A stretch of 26,019 nt of DNA. Source: JBKHHU01 sp046539045. GTDB lineage: Bacteria; Planctomycetota; Phycisphaerae; SM23-33. Position 1 is the first letter of the stretch, and every line of letters begins with the position of its first letter. Under the pieces are notes generated by a model. It was not told where the DNA came from. It made no database searches and saw nothing but the letters and a program-made list of their open reading frames with translations. The stretch covers positions 1-26,019 of the forward strand of contig JBKHHU010000022.1 of the NCBI GenBank assembly GCA_046539045.1, given 5' to 3'. The position numbers and the translations under genes were made by a program. This document shows positions 1 through 10,600 of this stretch, piece by piece.

Positions 1-262
1 TCGATTCCTGCCATTTGCCGTCAAGAACCACCAGCGTCAACTCCAGATCCCGGAGCCGGTCCTTCTTGTCCTTGACCGCATCGGTGAGCTTCAGGTCGAC
101 CCGCGCGTTGTCGGCAGAGAGCTTTTGAATGGTCTCGCTCAGGTCGACTAGCGCCCTGGCGGAAATGACTTCAGGGATACCTGCCCAAACAGGAGTGACG
201 CTCATCACCACGGCTGAGAGCAGGCAAACGGTTGCGATGGTGCGAAATGAAGGAAGCTGCAT
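1..262 (-). CDS. Secreted protein of unknown function, N-terminal part only (cut by window edge)
   Basis: The minus strand opens with an ATG at 262-260 and stays open to the window edge (87 codons). It is absent from long-ORF lists only because it is cut. The N-terminus MQLPSFRTIATVCLLSAV continues through a hydrophobic stretch to VWA-G, a good signal peptide with a likely cleavage site near residue 27. The mature part seen is charged and helical, rich in Lys, Asp and Leu with heptad-like spacing, so a periplasmic coiled coil is plausible. An AAGGGA ribosome-binding-like site lies just upstream of the ATG on the minus strand. It is divergent from the TPR/Exb operon starting at 676 and could share its regulatory region. 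I do not recognise the family from this fragment. Confidence 0.7.
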   Translation of the reverse strand, partial: MQLPSFRTIATVCLLSAVVMSVTPVWAGIPEVISARALVDLSETIQKLSADNARVDLKLTDAVKDKKDRLRDLELTLVVLDGKWQES

Positions 263-675
263 GTGGATTCCCTTGTTCTATGGAGCTTTGGACGGGACGG
301 CGCCTGTCACGGCGTCGGCCTCTCATTACTGTAACAGATTCACTGGCGAGTGGGTATCGCCCGTCCGGGGATTGTTTACCCGCCTGCTGAGGTGCCGGGC
401 TTCCGGGACAGCAATAAATCAGCAAATTCCCCATAACGCACAGGAACCAGCGGCACGCAATCATGTTCAAATGAAGACCCGGCGGAGTATTGGTGCCGTC
501 GGGATGCTTGGGATTGAGGAAGATGTCGGGCCGGAGCACGCCTGTCCTCCGATAGCTGAGGGAGCAACCTGCCGGCTGTTGTGCTATCGCCGCGAAACCC
601 CCGCCGAAAATCCGTGTTCAAGCTTCTCCATGGTGAGTAGGGTTTTTGCCCTATTCGGATAGAAGGGATGCGCAG
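263..675. other. Intergenic region between divergent genes
   Basis: About 410 bases separate the minus-strand start at 262 from the operon start at 676. Open frames here on both strands lack a ribosome-binding site and recognisable domains, and run into the flanking genes. The region must hold promoters for both directions, but I see no convincing -35/-10 pair. Two weak inverted repeats are visible: GGCGA/TCGCC at 345-361, and TAGGG/CCCTA with a T-rich loop at 638-653, the latter about 22 bases before the operon's first start codon. Confidence 0.6.
661..668 (+). promoter_or_regulatory. Ribosome-binding site deciding the start of the first operon gene
   Basis: AGAAGGGA lies 7 bases before the ATG at 676 and supports that start over the in-frame ATG at 646, which has no such site and would add ten charged residues before the signal peptide. 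The last A of the site begins a three-codon reading frame (ATG CGC AGA TGA, 668-679) whose stop overlaps the real ATG; this may be chance. Confidence 0.6.
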
Positions 676-2418
676 ATGAACAAGCTGTACCGACGTCGAG
701 CCCCGATCGTCTGGACGCTGGCCGTCGCAGCAGTGTGCCTGCTGGGCGAACCGGTGCTGGCTGGACGCGGGGATGATTCCGAAGTCAATTTCTCCAATAA
801 AGAATTCGCCAAACTGGAACGGTTCGAAGCCCACGCCCTGACCAAGGCGGACAAGTCCTTCAACACCGACCAGTTCCGGCAGGCTGCCAGCCTGTATGAG
901 GCATTCATCCTCGAATACGGCAAGAGCAAAGCCGTTCCCTACGCCCTCATGCGGTGGGGACGCTCGCTCCACAAGGACAACAAACGCAACGAAGCAGTCA
1001 AGCAGTACCAGGAGGTGCTGGACTACTTCCCCAACGCCGTGCAATACGCCGCAGCCGCCCTGTACTACAAAGGTTTGGCCCATTACCAGAACGGGGACAA
1101 GAAACTGGCGGTCAAGGCCTGGGCCGAGATGGCAAAGGACAAGGATTATTCCCGTCATTTCCTGGCCGCCGGTGCGATCAACAAGCTGGCCGACTACTTT
1201 CGCGAGCAGAACCAGCCCGCGGTGGCGGTCAAATATTACGAGCAGGTAGCAGAGGATTTCCGTCGGTCCAACGAATCAGCCAGCCGCTCTGCCATCAGTC
1301 ACGTGATTTACCACTACATCCGGATCGCCCCAAACGAGCCGAAGCTGCGAGAATTTTACAAGACCGTTAACGGCTTCGACTGGGGCCCGAGGAAAATCCC
1401 CGCGGATCTGGAAAAGGATAAGGAATATTGGGGCCGGGTGCTCCGTTATGTGCGGGAAAAGGCACACTTCGACGAAAATCAGGGAGAACTGCGAGCCAAC
1501 TATTTCCGCTACTGGGCAGAGCAGATGGACGGTCGTTTCCCGCAGTGGGACGACTACCAGATCGCCCTGGCCAACTACAAACGGCAGTACGAAAAAGACA
1601 CCGGCAAATGGATGCAACGCCTGGACGAGCAGTTCAAACGGACCCACAAGGAAGGCGACTACGCCCACGTTGTCAAATGGATCCGGCTCTTCCATGAGCA
1701 GAAGCCGAAGGTCATGCAGTACTACGGCATGCTCGATTTCTCGAAGATGAAGGCCCCCACTGTCGTGGAGTTGATGTACGTTCTGTACAACGACGTTCAG
1801 GACAAAGCCATGGCCGACAACGTCTTCGGGAAGATCAAGCTCAAAGAGCTCTCCGACAGCGCCAAGGAAAATCTGGCCAACGGGCTTCAGCGCCGCATGC
1901 CGGATCTGGTGCCCAAGGTCTGTGCCGCTTTCGAAGACCCCGACTACGGCAACTGGGTCCTGCTGCAGCATTACTCACGACAGAAGGATCTGGAAAAGGC
2001 TCTTCCCCTGGCTGACAAGATGGCCCTGGTGGAAGAATATGCTGCCGAAGCGATCTGGCTGAAGGCCGAGTTGCTCGAGCGGGCGAAGAAGTACGACCAG
2101 GCCATCGCAGCCTATCGACAGTCCGATCGGGCACCGGAAAACGCGTACAAGATTGCCTCCTGCTACGCTGCCAAAGGCAAGCTCAACCCCGCAATCAGCG
2201 AATTGCGACAGATCGAGAACTTTTTCAAGGACCACCGGGCCCGGGCGGCCCTCCGGATCGCGTTCCTGTACCGCGATTTCAAGATGAAAGACCAGTACAT
2301 CGCCGCGCTGCGTTCGGTAACCAGCAAGTACCCGGACTCCGGGGAATCCAGCACGGCGCACACCAAGCTCGAAGAAATGGGCGTTACCAGAATCAAAGGT
2401 GGAGTGGATGCAGACTAA
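676..2418 (+). CDS. Exported tetratricopeptide repeat protein, first gene of the Exb-associated operon
   Basis: This 580-residue protein begins with a basic N-terminus (NKLYRRR) and a hydrophobic signal segment ending near VLA-G at about residue 30, so it is exported. TPR-like helical pairs are clear at about residues 55-175 (motifs such as AASLYEAFI, EAVKQYQEVLDYFPNA, YYKGLAHYQNGD) and again at about 435-570, ending in a YPDS-type repeat. The middle is helical and rich in Trp, Tyr and charged residues, without a domain I can name. TPR proteins of this kind act as protein-protein scaffolds; the partner is unknown. The stop codon overlaps the next gene's start region by 11 bases, implying translational coupling. 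Its product is inferred to work in the periplasm or at the outer membrane with the two exported proteins that follow and the ExbB/ExbD motor downstream. Confidence 0.9.
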   Translation: MNKLYRRRAPIVWTLAVAAVCLLGEPVLAGRGDDSEVNFSNKEFAKLERFEAHALTKADKSFNTDQFRQAASLYEAFILEYGKSKAVPYALMRWGRSLHKDNKRNEAVKQYQEVLDYFPNAVQYAAAALYYKGLAHYQNGDKKLAVKAWAEMAKDKDYSRHFLAAGAINKLADYFREQNQPAVAVKYYEQVAEDFRRSNESASRSAISHVIYHYIRIAPNEPKLREFYKTVNGFDWGPRKIPADLEKDKEYWGRVLRYVREKAHFDENQGELRANYFRYWAEQMDGRFPQWDDYQIALANYKRQYEKDTGKWMQRLDEQFKRTHKEGDYAHVVKWIRLFHEQKPKVMQYYGMLDFSKMKAPTVVELMYVLYNDVQDKAMADNVFGKIKLKELSDSAKENLANGLQRRMPDLVPKVCAAFEDPDYGNWVLLQHYSRQKDLEKALPLADKMALVEEYAAEAIWLKAELLERAKKYDQAIAAYRQSDRAPENAYKIASCYAAKGKLNPAISELRQIENFFKDHRARAALRIAFLYRDFKMKDQYIAALRSVTSKYPDSGESSTAHTKLEEMGVTRIKGGVDAD

Positions 2419-4630
2419 CACATTCTCCAAGCAAGTCAGACCGTTGCTGCTGGCTGTCGCGATGGTGCTGGGCCTGACGCAGATCGCCTCGGCCCAGGAG
2501 CGAGAGTCACGCCGACCCGTCATGGGCGGAGTGGACAACTACGCCGCGCGAGCCATGCTCAAGAAGGCCACCGATCTGATGGCCATGCAGGAAACCGACC
2601 GAAGCGTGAAGATGCTCGAGAAACTCATCGAGCAATACCCCGCCAGCCCGGTCCGCTACGAGGCCTACCTTGAGCTCGGTAAGCATTACATGGAAACCGG
2701 CGAGCGTATCAAGGGCATTGATTATCTCAAGCGGATCCGCGATCTGGAACGCAAGGACGGGAAGGAACTGACCGGCAAGAGCAAAGAGATCTTCCTGGAA
2801 GCCCTGTACCGCATCGGCGTCGGCCACTACAAGATGCGTCAGTACCCTTCCGCCTTCCCGGTGCTCCGGAAGATCACCCGGGACTACCCCAACAGCATCT
2901 GGGCCAATCAGGCCTACTACTACATCGGGATGTGCCACTTCTCCCAGCAGAACTGGAACAAGGCCATCGAGGCGCTGAAACTGGTCGGCACCTTTGTCGA
3001 TCCGGACAGCCCGACGGCGGAGTACGTCGAAGCCGGCCGGCGGTTCTTCGTGAAGATCGAAGACAACGACCTGCCCATCCTGCACCGGCTCGGCAAAAAG
3101 ACCAAGGTCACGCTCAAGACCAGCCAGGGCGACGAGGAAACCGTCGAATGCGAACCGCTCAGCGAGAAACGCGGACTGTTCATCGCGCAGATCGGTACGG
3201 AAGTCGGCCAGGCCAAGAAAGGCGACGGCACGCTTCAGGTTATCGGTGGCGATTCGATCAAGACCGTCTACCTCGACGACAACACCGAGGAAGGCGAGAA
3301 AGACCTGCCCCGGGACGCGCAGGTGAAGGTGGTCTCCACCGCCTCGGTGAACTTCACCCTCGGCACGCTCGATACGTCGGCCTCTGCCGCCTTCCTCGGC
3401 CAGCCGCTCCATATTGTCCTGAGGGACGTGGACAGGGACCGGAGCCCGCGCAGAGACAGTGTCCGGGTGAAGATCATCTCGCGATACAAGTCCGATGAGG
3501 AATCCGACAGCGGCGAAGAAACTCTCCGCGAGGACCTCAGTTTCGACGAGCAGAAGAAATACAAGATCCGCGACCAGGTGACGCTGGAACTGCCCGAGCG
3601 CGGCGAGCAGGAACCGCTTCACTCCGGCAATTTCGCCGGAAAAATCGTGATCAGCCCCGCGGAAGCCGACGAGATCATCGACAAGACCGACGACAAGCTC
3701 AAATGCGTGCTGGGCGATGAAGTCGTGGCGATGTACATCGATGAGTTGCACATCGCCGGGGAGAGCCCGAAACAGGTTTCCGCGAAGATCAAGGTTTCCG
3801 GCGAGGTCGACCCGAGCCCGCGGGCGACCCAGAACGTCGTCAGCGACCCTGTGCTGCGAGCCGAGAAGAACATGGTCGAGGCGACTGCCTATCGCGAACT
3901 GGCCCGGATTTTCAAGAGCCTCGGGCTCCGCAAGGGAGCGGCCCTCAAGGCAGACCAGGGTCTGGAGCGCGTCGAGCCGGTGATCCGCAGCACAGATGCG
4001 ATTCCCGCCGACCTGAAACAGCAGGCGTTCAAGCTCAAGTGGCAGTTGTACCTGGCCCAGGAAGACTACGCCAACGCGGTAGGCACATGCACGCTGTTCA
4101 GCAAACTTTACCCCGAAAGCCCGTTCGTGGACAACGCCCTGCTCGAGATCGGCAAGATCCGCATGAAGCGCGAGGAATACGGCGAGGCCATCGGCATCTT
4201 TCAGAAGATCATCTCGCTGGAGAAATCGCTGGCCAAGGCAGAAGCGCAGTTCCTGATCGCTCAGGCGACCGAGAAGAACGCCAAGAACGGTGTGGAAGCA
4301 GCGATCCGCCACTACAAGCTGTGTGCGGAGAAATATCCGGAGAGCGAATACGCCGGGCCGAGCCTTGGCAAGCTGGTCAACTACTACATCGACACCAAGG
4401 ACTATGTCCAGGCCGAAAGCCTGCTGACACAAGTATTTGAGGACCACCCGGACGCGGCATTCCTCGACCAGATGCTGATGAAGTGGGCGCTGGTTTCGGT
4501 CCGTCAGGGAGATCTGGAAAAGGCCGCGGGCAAACTGCGGGCATTGATCAGCCAATACCCGGACAGCAAGTACGCCGAAACCGCCAAGAGCTACCTTGAA
4601 AACATCCAGAACCGTCTGAACCAGGGATAA
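2408..4630 (+). CDS. Exported TPR protein with central beta-rich domains
   Basis: The ATG at 2408 is chosen because AAAGGTGGAG (2395-2404) lies just upstream; a GTG at 2399 is possible but has no site. The 740-residue product has a signal peptide ending at IASA-Q near residue 28. Residues about 45-205 are TPR (YPASPVRYEAYLELGKHYM, then YPNSIWANQAYYYIGMCHF). Residues about 215-490 are beta-rich and carry the HSGNFAG motif (Ser at residue 406), a version of the SGxFxG motif repeated in the giant protein encoded next. Residues about 490-735 return to TPR with repeated YPES/YPDS turns. The layout TPR, beta domains, TPR is a small-scale copy of the downstream giant, suggesting shared ancestry or similar partners. 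It overlaps the previous gene by 11 bases and is separated from the next by 5. The exact function is unknown; a structural or scaffolding periplasmic role is inferred. Confidence 0.9.
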   Translation: MQTNTFSKQVRPLLLAVAMVLGLTQIASAQERESRRPVMGGVDNYAARAMLKKATDLMAMQETDRSVKMLEKLIEQYPASPVRYEAYLELGKHYMETGERIKGIDYLKRIRDLERKDGKELTGKSKEIFLEALYRIGVGHYKMRQYPSAFPVLRKITRDYPNSIWANQAYYYIGMCHFSQQNWNKAIEALKLVGTFVDPDSPTAEYVEAGRRFFVKIEDNDLPILHRLGKKTKVTLKTSQGDEETVECEPLSEKRGLFIAQIGTEVGQAKKGDGTLQVIGGDSIKTVYLDDNTEEGEKDLPRDAQVKVVSTASVNFTLGTLDTSASAAFLGQPLHIVLRDVDRDRSPRRDSVRVKIISRYKSDEESDSGEETLREDLSFDEQKKYKIRDQVTLELPERGEQEPLHSGNFAGKIVISPAEADEIIDKTDDKLKCVLGDEVVAMYIDELHIAGESPKQVSAKIKVSGEVDPSPRATQNVVSDPVLRAEKNMVEATAYRELARIFKSLGLRKGAALKADQGLERVEPVIRSTDAIPADLKQQAFKLKWQLYLAQEDYANAVGTCTLFSKLYPESPFVDNALLEIGKIRMKREEYGEAIGIFQKIISLEKSLAKAEAQFLIAQATEKNAKNGVEAAIRHYKLCAEKYPESEYAGPSLGKLVNYYIDTKDYVQAESLLTQVFEDHPDAAFLDQMLMKWALVSVRQGDLEKAAGKLRALISQYPDSKYAETAKSYLENIQNRLNQG

Positions 4631-4635
4631 TCGTG

Positions 4636-7600
4636 ATGAACGTGACAAAAAGACTTCTCACCGCCGTTTTCGTCGCAGGTTTACTCGCTTCCGTCGCGTC
4701 GGCTCAACCGGCAGAGGATGCGAAAGCCAAGCAGTTCGAGGATCTTCTCAAGAAGATGCTCACCAATCCGTCCGGCGCCTCCGAAAAAGACGCCGTGACG
4801 CTGTTGAAGCTGGCTCGTCAGACGGGCAAGGAATACAACGCCGGACTGGCCATCAAGAGCTACCTGTCGCACAACTTCCGCACCAATCCGGAGTTGACGC
4901 TCCTGGCTGCGGACAACGCCTTCGCCTGCGGCGATTACCGTCAGGCAGCGGCCCGCTACAAGTCCTATCTGCGGCTGGCCAACGGAAAGGGAACGCCGGA
5001 GGTCGCCGCGAAGCTCTATCGCGTGCTGGATGACTTCCTCGGCGATTCCGACGGACTCTACCAGTACATGACCGCCAACGGTGCCAAGTACCGCAACTCC
5101 GATGCTACCCGACGCTTCGACCTGTGGTACCTCAAGCAGGCCCGTCGGCGGAACGACTACGCCAACGCCGCCCGCTGGCTGGTGCAGGTCTATTCCGACA
5201 AATCCCCCGCCGCCAGGAAGGACCTCTACTTCGGCCCGACCCTCGAGTGGCTCGCCGATGAACTGACCCGGGCGAACAAGGATCAGTTCGGAGCGGCTGA
5301 GGAATTCGCCAAGCTCGCCGGGATCGTCGAGGGCGACAGGGCCTTCCGCGCCAAGATGGTTTTCTATGCAGCCAATTTGACATGGGCTGCCGAGAACGAA
5401 GGCAAGGAAGAGAAAGTTGCCGACGCGAAATTCTCCGCGGTGGTCGAGGCAGCCAAGGATTACATCAACCAGGCCCCCACCGCCCGAACCGTCCGCGATG
5501 TGTATGATGTCCTTCTCGGCGGGCACGGAAAGTTCAGCGGAACCCGGGCAAATGCCCAGAAGCAGCAGCGCGGGGAGATCTTCATCCATGCGTTCGCCAA
5601 GCTCGATGACGCCGATCGCAACGCCATTCTCGGCTGGAAGGATCGGTACCACACCTACCATTACTACCTGGCCACGCCTTCGCAGATGAACTCGCTGGCG
5701 ATCGCCAACAGCAAGTTCTTCCGCTCGAGCCCGCAAACGCACAAGCTCCGCTTTGAGTTGACCGGCGACCTGGGCCAGATGCGGAAACTCGCTGCGGTTT
5801 TGAAAGATGTGCCCAGCACACACGCCGCGGCCGTCAATGCCTTCGTCGCCACCGACGGGACGGACCTCACCAAGGCCGTGCACCATTTGGCCGACAAGGA
5901 ATCCTGGCACCTGAAGTTCACCGACTTCCACGAGATCCTCGACCGCAAGATCTGGCCGGTATACAAGGCCCTGAAGGTCAAGAACCGACCGGAACCCAAC
6001 GAAGACTACTACGAGAAGGTTCAGTTGGCTTTCGGCAAGAAACTCCTGCTCAACAGCCCGATTCCCGTCTTCGATCCCCGCGCGACCCGCGATTTCGTCG
6101 AAGCCGCCTGGGAACATGCCGACTCCGACGGTAAGTCCAAGAAGGACTTCATGGCCATTCTCGAAGGCCTGGCATGGGTCCCCTACAGCCGCGACGACGG
6201 CAGGGAAGCCTTCAACTCCACCTACAACAAGTTCAAAGGCTGGGCCCAGAATTTCCGCAAAAAGAAGAAGGACGAGGTCTCCAAGGAGCAGATCGAACTG
6301 ATCAGCAAGATGGAAGACACCTTCCGCAAATGCATCTACGCGGAGAAATCCACCGGCAAGGCGCCCAACAACTTCTCGGCTATGATCGCCGAAGCCTCCG
6401 CCCACGACGATCGCGAACAGACGATGGACAAGTTCGTAAAGGTCGCCGAGAAGCTCTACTCGAGCGTCAACCAGTGGGACAGCAAGCGCACCCCGTTCGG
6501 ACGGGCAACCGTTGATTACCTCCTGAACCCCGGCCGGCACAAGGGGCTACAGGACTTCTCCGTGTCGGTCGTCGAGGACCAGCTCAAGCGGTATGACCAC
6601 AACGGACATAACCTCGCCCTTCACCACGCGGTGGAGACCGTATTCGAGAACCAGAAGATCGAGCCGTGGCGCACCCGCGACTGGTATCAGGGGACCTCGG
6701 AGAAACTCTCCAAAGCGTTCGGCGACGCGCTGATGCGTCTGCTGGACAAGGGCAAGTTCTCAGCAGAGATCTGCGACTGGTTCCGCGGCACGCGTGACGG
6801 CAACCGCTGGAAGGCTGAGCAGCTTGGGCTCGACGTTGCCGAGAAGCTCATCACAACCCGCGCCCTGTTCAAGCACGACTACCGCATCTCCGGCAGCATT
6901 CAGTCCAAGGCCGTGAACTACATGGCCCTGGTCAGGTGGGAATTCCCGCAGTTGGCACGCAAGTACCCGTGGGAAACCGCTTTTGATGAGATGTTTATCG
7001 AAGAGGCCAAGGACACCAACTACCTCGACGCCGACTATTGGGAGTTCGGCACCGACAGCACCGGGAAGGTCATTGACCAGGCTGTCGGCATTCTCATGGA
7101 TTACAAGTCCTGGCCGCTGCGTTACCGCACCCCGGACCGTCGGACCTACTCTTCGGCGGAAATCGACACCTGGATCGGGCGTGCCCTAAGCAAGGGCGAT
7201 CCCAAGCAACAGCAGGCCCTCCGGCAGAAGCTCGAGAAGACCTACGGCGACATCACCTTTGGACAATATGCCTTCGGCGGATACTGGTTCGAGAGCGAAC
7301 GTAAGCTGGACAAAGCCGCCGTCCGGAAGGAATTCTTCGACCGCCTGAAAACCTACATCGCCCGGGCAGCCGAAGCCCCCACTCGCATCGGCCCTCCGGA
7401 CATGATCTCGCTGAAGAACCTGGACGCCAAGACTCTCACGGACGATGAAATCGCCGTGCTGAAGTCCATCCTCACCGATATCGCGCCGAGCTACTGGCGG
7501 CACGAAGACAACGCAGACTATCTGGCAGAACGTTTATTCATAGCCTTGCGGCACAACAAGCGACTGCCGGAATTGTTCGAACTGGTGGGCTACTTCTGGA

Positions 7601-10600
7601 AGATCGACACGAGCGACCGTGGCGATCGCGTGACCGAACTTCTCAGCAAGGCGGCCGATTCCCTGGAAGATCAGGGGCAGACGGACCTGGCGATGTCGAT
7701 CAGTATCATCGGGCTCAACACGTTCCCCAGCGCCTTGGACGACGACGCCAAGAGCCGCCTGACGGCGGTCCGCAGTAAGTCCCTGGCGAGCATCAGTGGC
7801 GTGATCCCGGTCAGCAAGACCGACCCACGCTACTCGGTCTTCGCCGCACAGGCAGCCTACTTCACAGGCAAGTACGACACCGCCTGGGAGAAATACCTGG
7901 ATAACCGCAGCCGCGTCATGACCTACTTCAAGGATCTCGATCCAAGGTTCATGATCTGGCTGATCGACAAGAACACGGCCATTCGTCAGTTCGAGGAAGC
8001 CGAAACGCTCGTTCGTACGATGAGCCAGTGGTTCAGCAGCGTCCGCGGCGGGTTCGACCCGGAGACCCGGGCCCAGCTGGCGCTGGCTGAGGCAAACATC
8101 GCCTTCGCCCGGGAGCAGTATCCCGTGGCCCGGGCCAAATACCAGTCCATCGCGAATAATCGCGACTTCGAGGGCAGTGCAGGCGAGGTCCAGGCCCAGA
8201 TCAAGACGGCCGTGGTCGACAGGGTCACCGGTCGCTTCGATCAGGCGATGGGCATCCTTGAAAAGCTCGCCCGCCGGCAGGACCGTAGTGTTCAGGCCGA
8301 CGCGATCTTCCACATGGCGTGGGTCAAGTACGCTCAGAAGGAATACGCCGACGCCAAGGACATGATCCAGAAGGTCTTCAGTCTCGCCCCCGATCACGCT
8401 CAGGCGCGCCTCCTGGAGGCGAAGATCAGTCTGGGCCTGAAGGAACTGGAAGAACCGACGGACATCCTCATCGGCAGCGTCACCAATAAGCGCACGCTCG
8501 TTCCGGGCATGCCGCTGAAGGTGACACTCGAGGACCGCAACCTGTCGGTTGTCGGCTCGGAAACCAACATCGAACTGCGTGCATGGACCGACGGCGGAGA
8601 TGAGGAATACTTCACCCTCATGCCCGTGGGCAACTCCAAGACCAAGTTCAAGGGTGCCCTGCCGACCGAACTCGGCCCGGTGACCAAGGACGATCACGTT
8701 CTGCAGGTTTTGGGTGGTGGTAAGGTGCACTTCGATCTGTCCGAGCGGTTCCGCAAGGAACACAAAATCGAAGAAAGCCGCAAACAGATGCTTACCGTCG
8801 TCACCAATTCGCAGCTGTTCGCCTCCTCCGGCAGAATCCTGACGCCCGAGGAACGTGAGCAGATGGCGATGGAAGAGATGATCCTCAAGAATATCGGCAT
8901 CCAGAACAAGCAGGAGACGGATGTCGCCCTGAGCACCGTTCGCGCATTCGACCAGATCAAGCCCGGCAACCGCATCAACGTTCGCGTGATCGACCCGGAT
9001 CGCAGCACGACCGACAAGGTCGATACCCTCACCGTGCGGGCGGCCACCGCCAGCGGCGATGCGATCGAGGCTCTGGAGTTGACCGAGACTGATACGCACT
9101 CGGGTATCTTCGAAGGTTCGATCCCGACCGCTTCCGGGCAGGCCGTCGCCTATGCCTCCGACAGCACCCAGGGACGCGAAGCCAACTTCGTGATCTCGGC
9201 TAACGAAGAGTATCCGGCCTGGGTCGGACTGGCCGACAACGTCCGACCGAAGACATTCAGCGTTGACCTCAACGACAACCTGCCGTTGGGTGTCATGACC
9301 GTCAACGCTGATGTCCCGGGACGGAAGCTCAAGAAGTTCCTCGTCCAGAAGTCCCTCAACGGGCGAGACTTCCAGACAATCGGCGCCTATAACGCCGACT
9401 GGAAGCCGTGGGATGGTTCGCCGCGGCTGCAAGCCGTTGAGCTGGGTCGTCGCCCCGGAACGAGTCTGGAGGCCCTCAAGCTCTACCTTGAGCAGGGCTA
9501 CCTGCGCGACAGCAGGAAAAAGATCACCCGCACGACCAACGATATCTCCGGCGAGTTGGACAACAACGGCTCGATTCGGAAGGACCTGGGCGTCGGCAAA
9601 CATGATCACTACGTGGTCCACTACCGGGCGGCCTTCTATCAGGATCGTCGGCGAATGCGGAGCTTCTCCGTCGAGGGCAAGAACGCCCAGTTCATCCTTG
9701 CAGTAAACGGCCGGTCTATCTCCAGCCGGAAGGAAGAGACCGACTTGAAGCTCTCGCTCGGCAAGGGCGTGCACGTGATGGACCTGTACGTTATCACCCA
9801 AGGCGGCAACGACGCGTCCTGGAAGGTCATGCAGGATATTGACGCCGAGCCGTTCATCGCCCCCTGCCCCGCGGAGATGTTTGATCCGAAGAAACATCCG
9901 GAAATCACCGAGGGCGTCAAGCTGAGCCCGGCCACGGTGACCGCCGGTTCGGACGGACAGGTGTTCAGCATCCAGTTCCCGGAAGGGACGCAGACACGCA
10001 TCGTGCGTCTGCTGCTGCTCGACTTTGAGATGGACGCCCCGGCGATCCGCAAGATCTCGCTGAAAACTCCCACGGGCAAGGTTGTGCTTCCGACCAAGGA
10101 AGACTTCATGAGCCTGCGGAAGAACGAGCAGTTGGAGATCGTCCCCGGTGACCGCGTTACGATTACCTACGAAGACCCGAGCGTCCTGGACGGCGGGAAG
10201 GACATCCACGAATCGTTCCTGACCGCGACCTACGCAAACGCCGGCCTCAGTGCCTGCTTCGTCGAGTACAAGATGCGCGGCAATGACCGCACGGAGCGGT
10301 ACATCCCGATGCGGCGGTTCAAGCCCGGCGACCGCGTCAACGTCTTCATCAATGATCCCGACGGCGACGTGTCGGAGAAACTCGATACGCTGAAGTTCAC
10401 CGCCCGCACCAGCGAGGGCAAGACGGTCGAGCTGACGGCCCTCGAAACCGCCAAGCACTCCGGCGTGTTCGTCGGCCATTTCACCCCGATCGAGGGCAAG
10501 GCGGAGCGGAAGGATCACATCGAGATCCGCAAGGGCGACGACATCATCCTGTCCTACATGGATAAGGAGAACACCGATCCGGGCATTCCATGGCGCCGCA

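Noticed and set aside
129..662. A 177-codon plus-strand open frame over the left intergenic region
   Set aside because: It overlaps the signal-peptide gene on the minus strand, has no ribosome-binding site, and its product lacks any recognisable pattern.
2507..4648. A 713-codon minus-strand open frame opposite the second TPR gene
   Set aside because: It mirrors a well-supported gene, is composed of low-complexity Leu/Val/Asp/Arg-rich sequence, and has no start context or domain.
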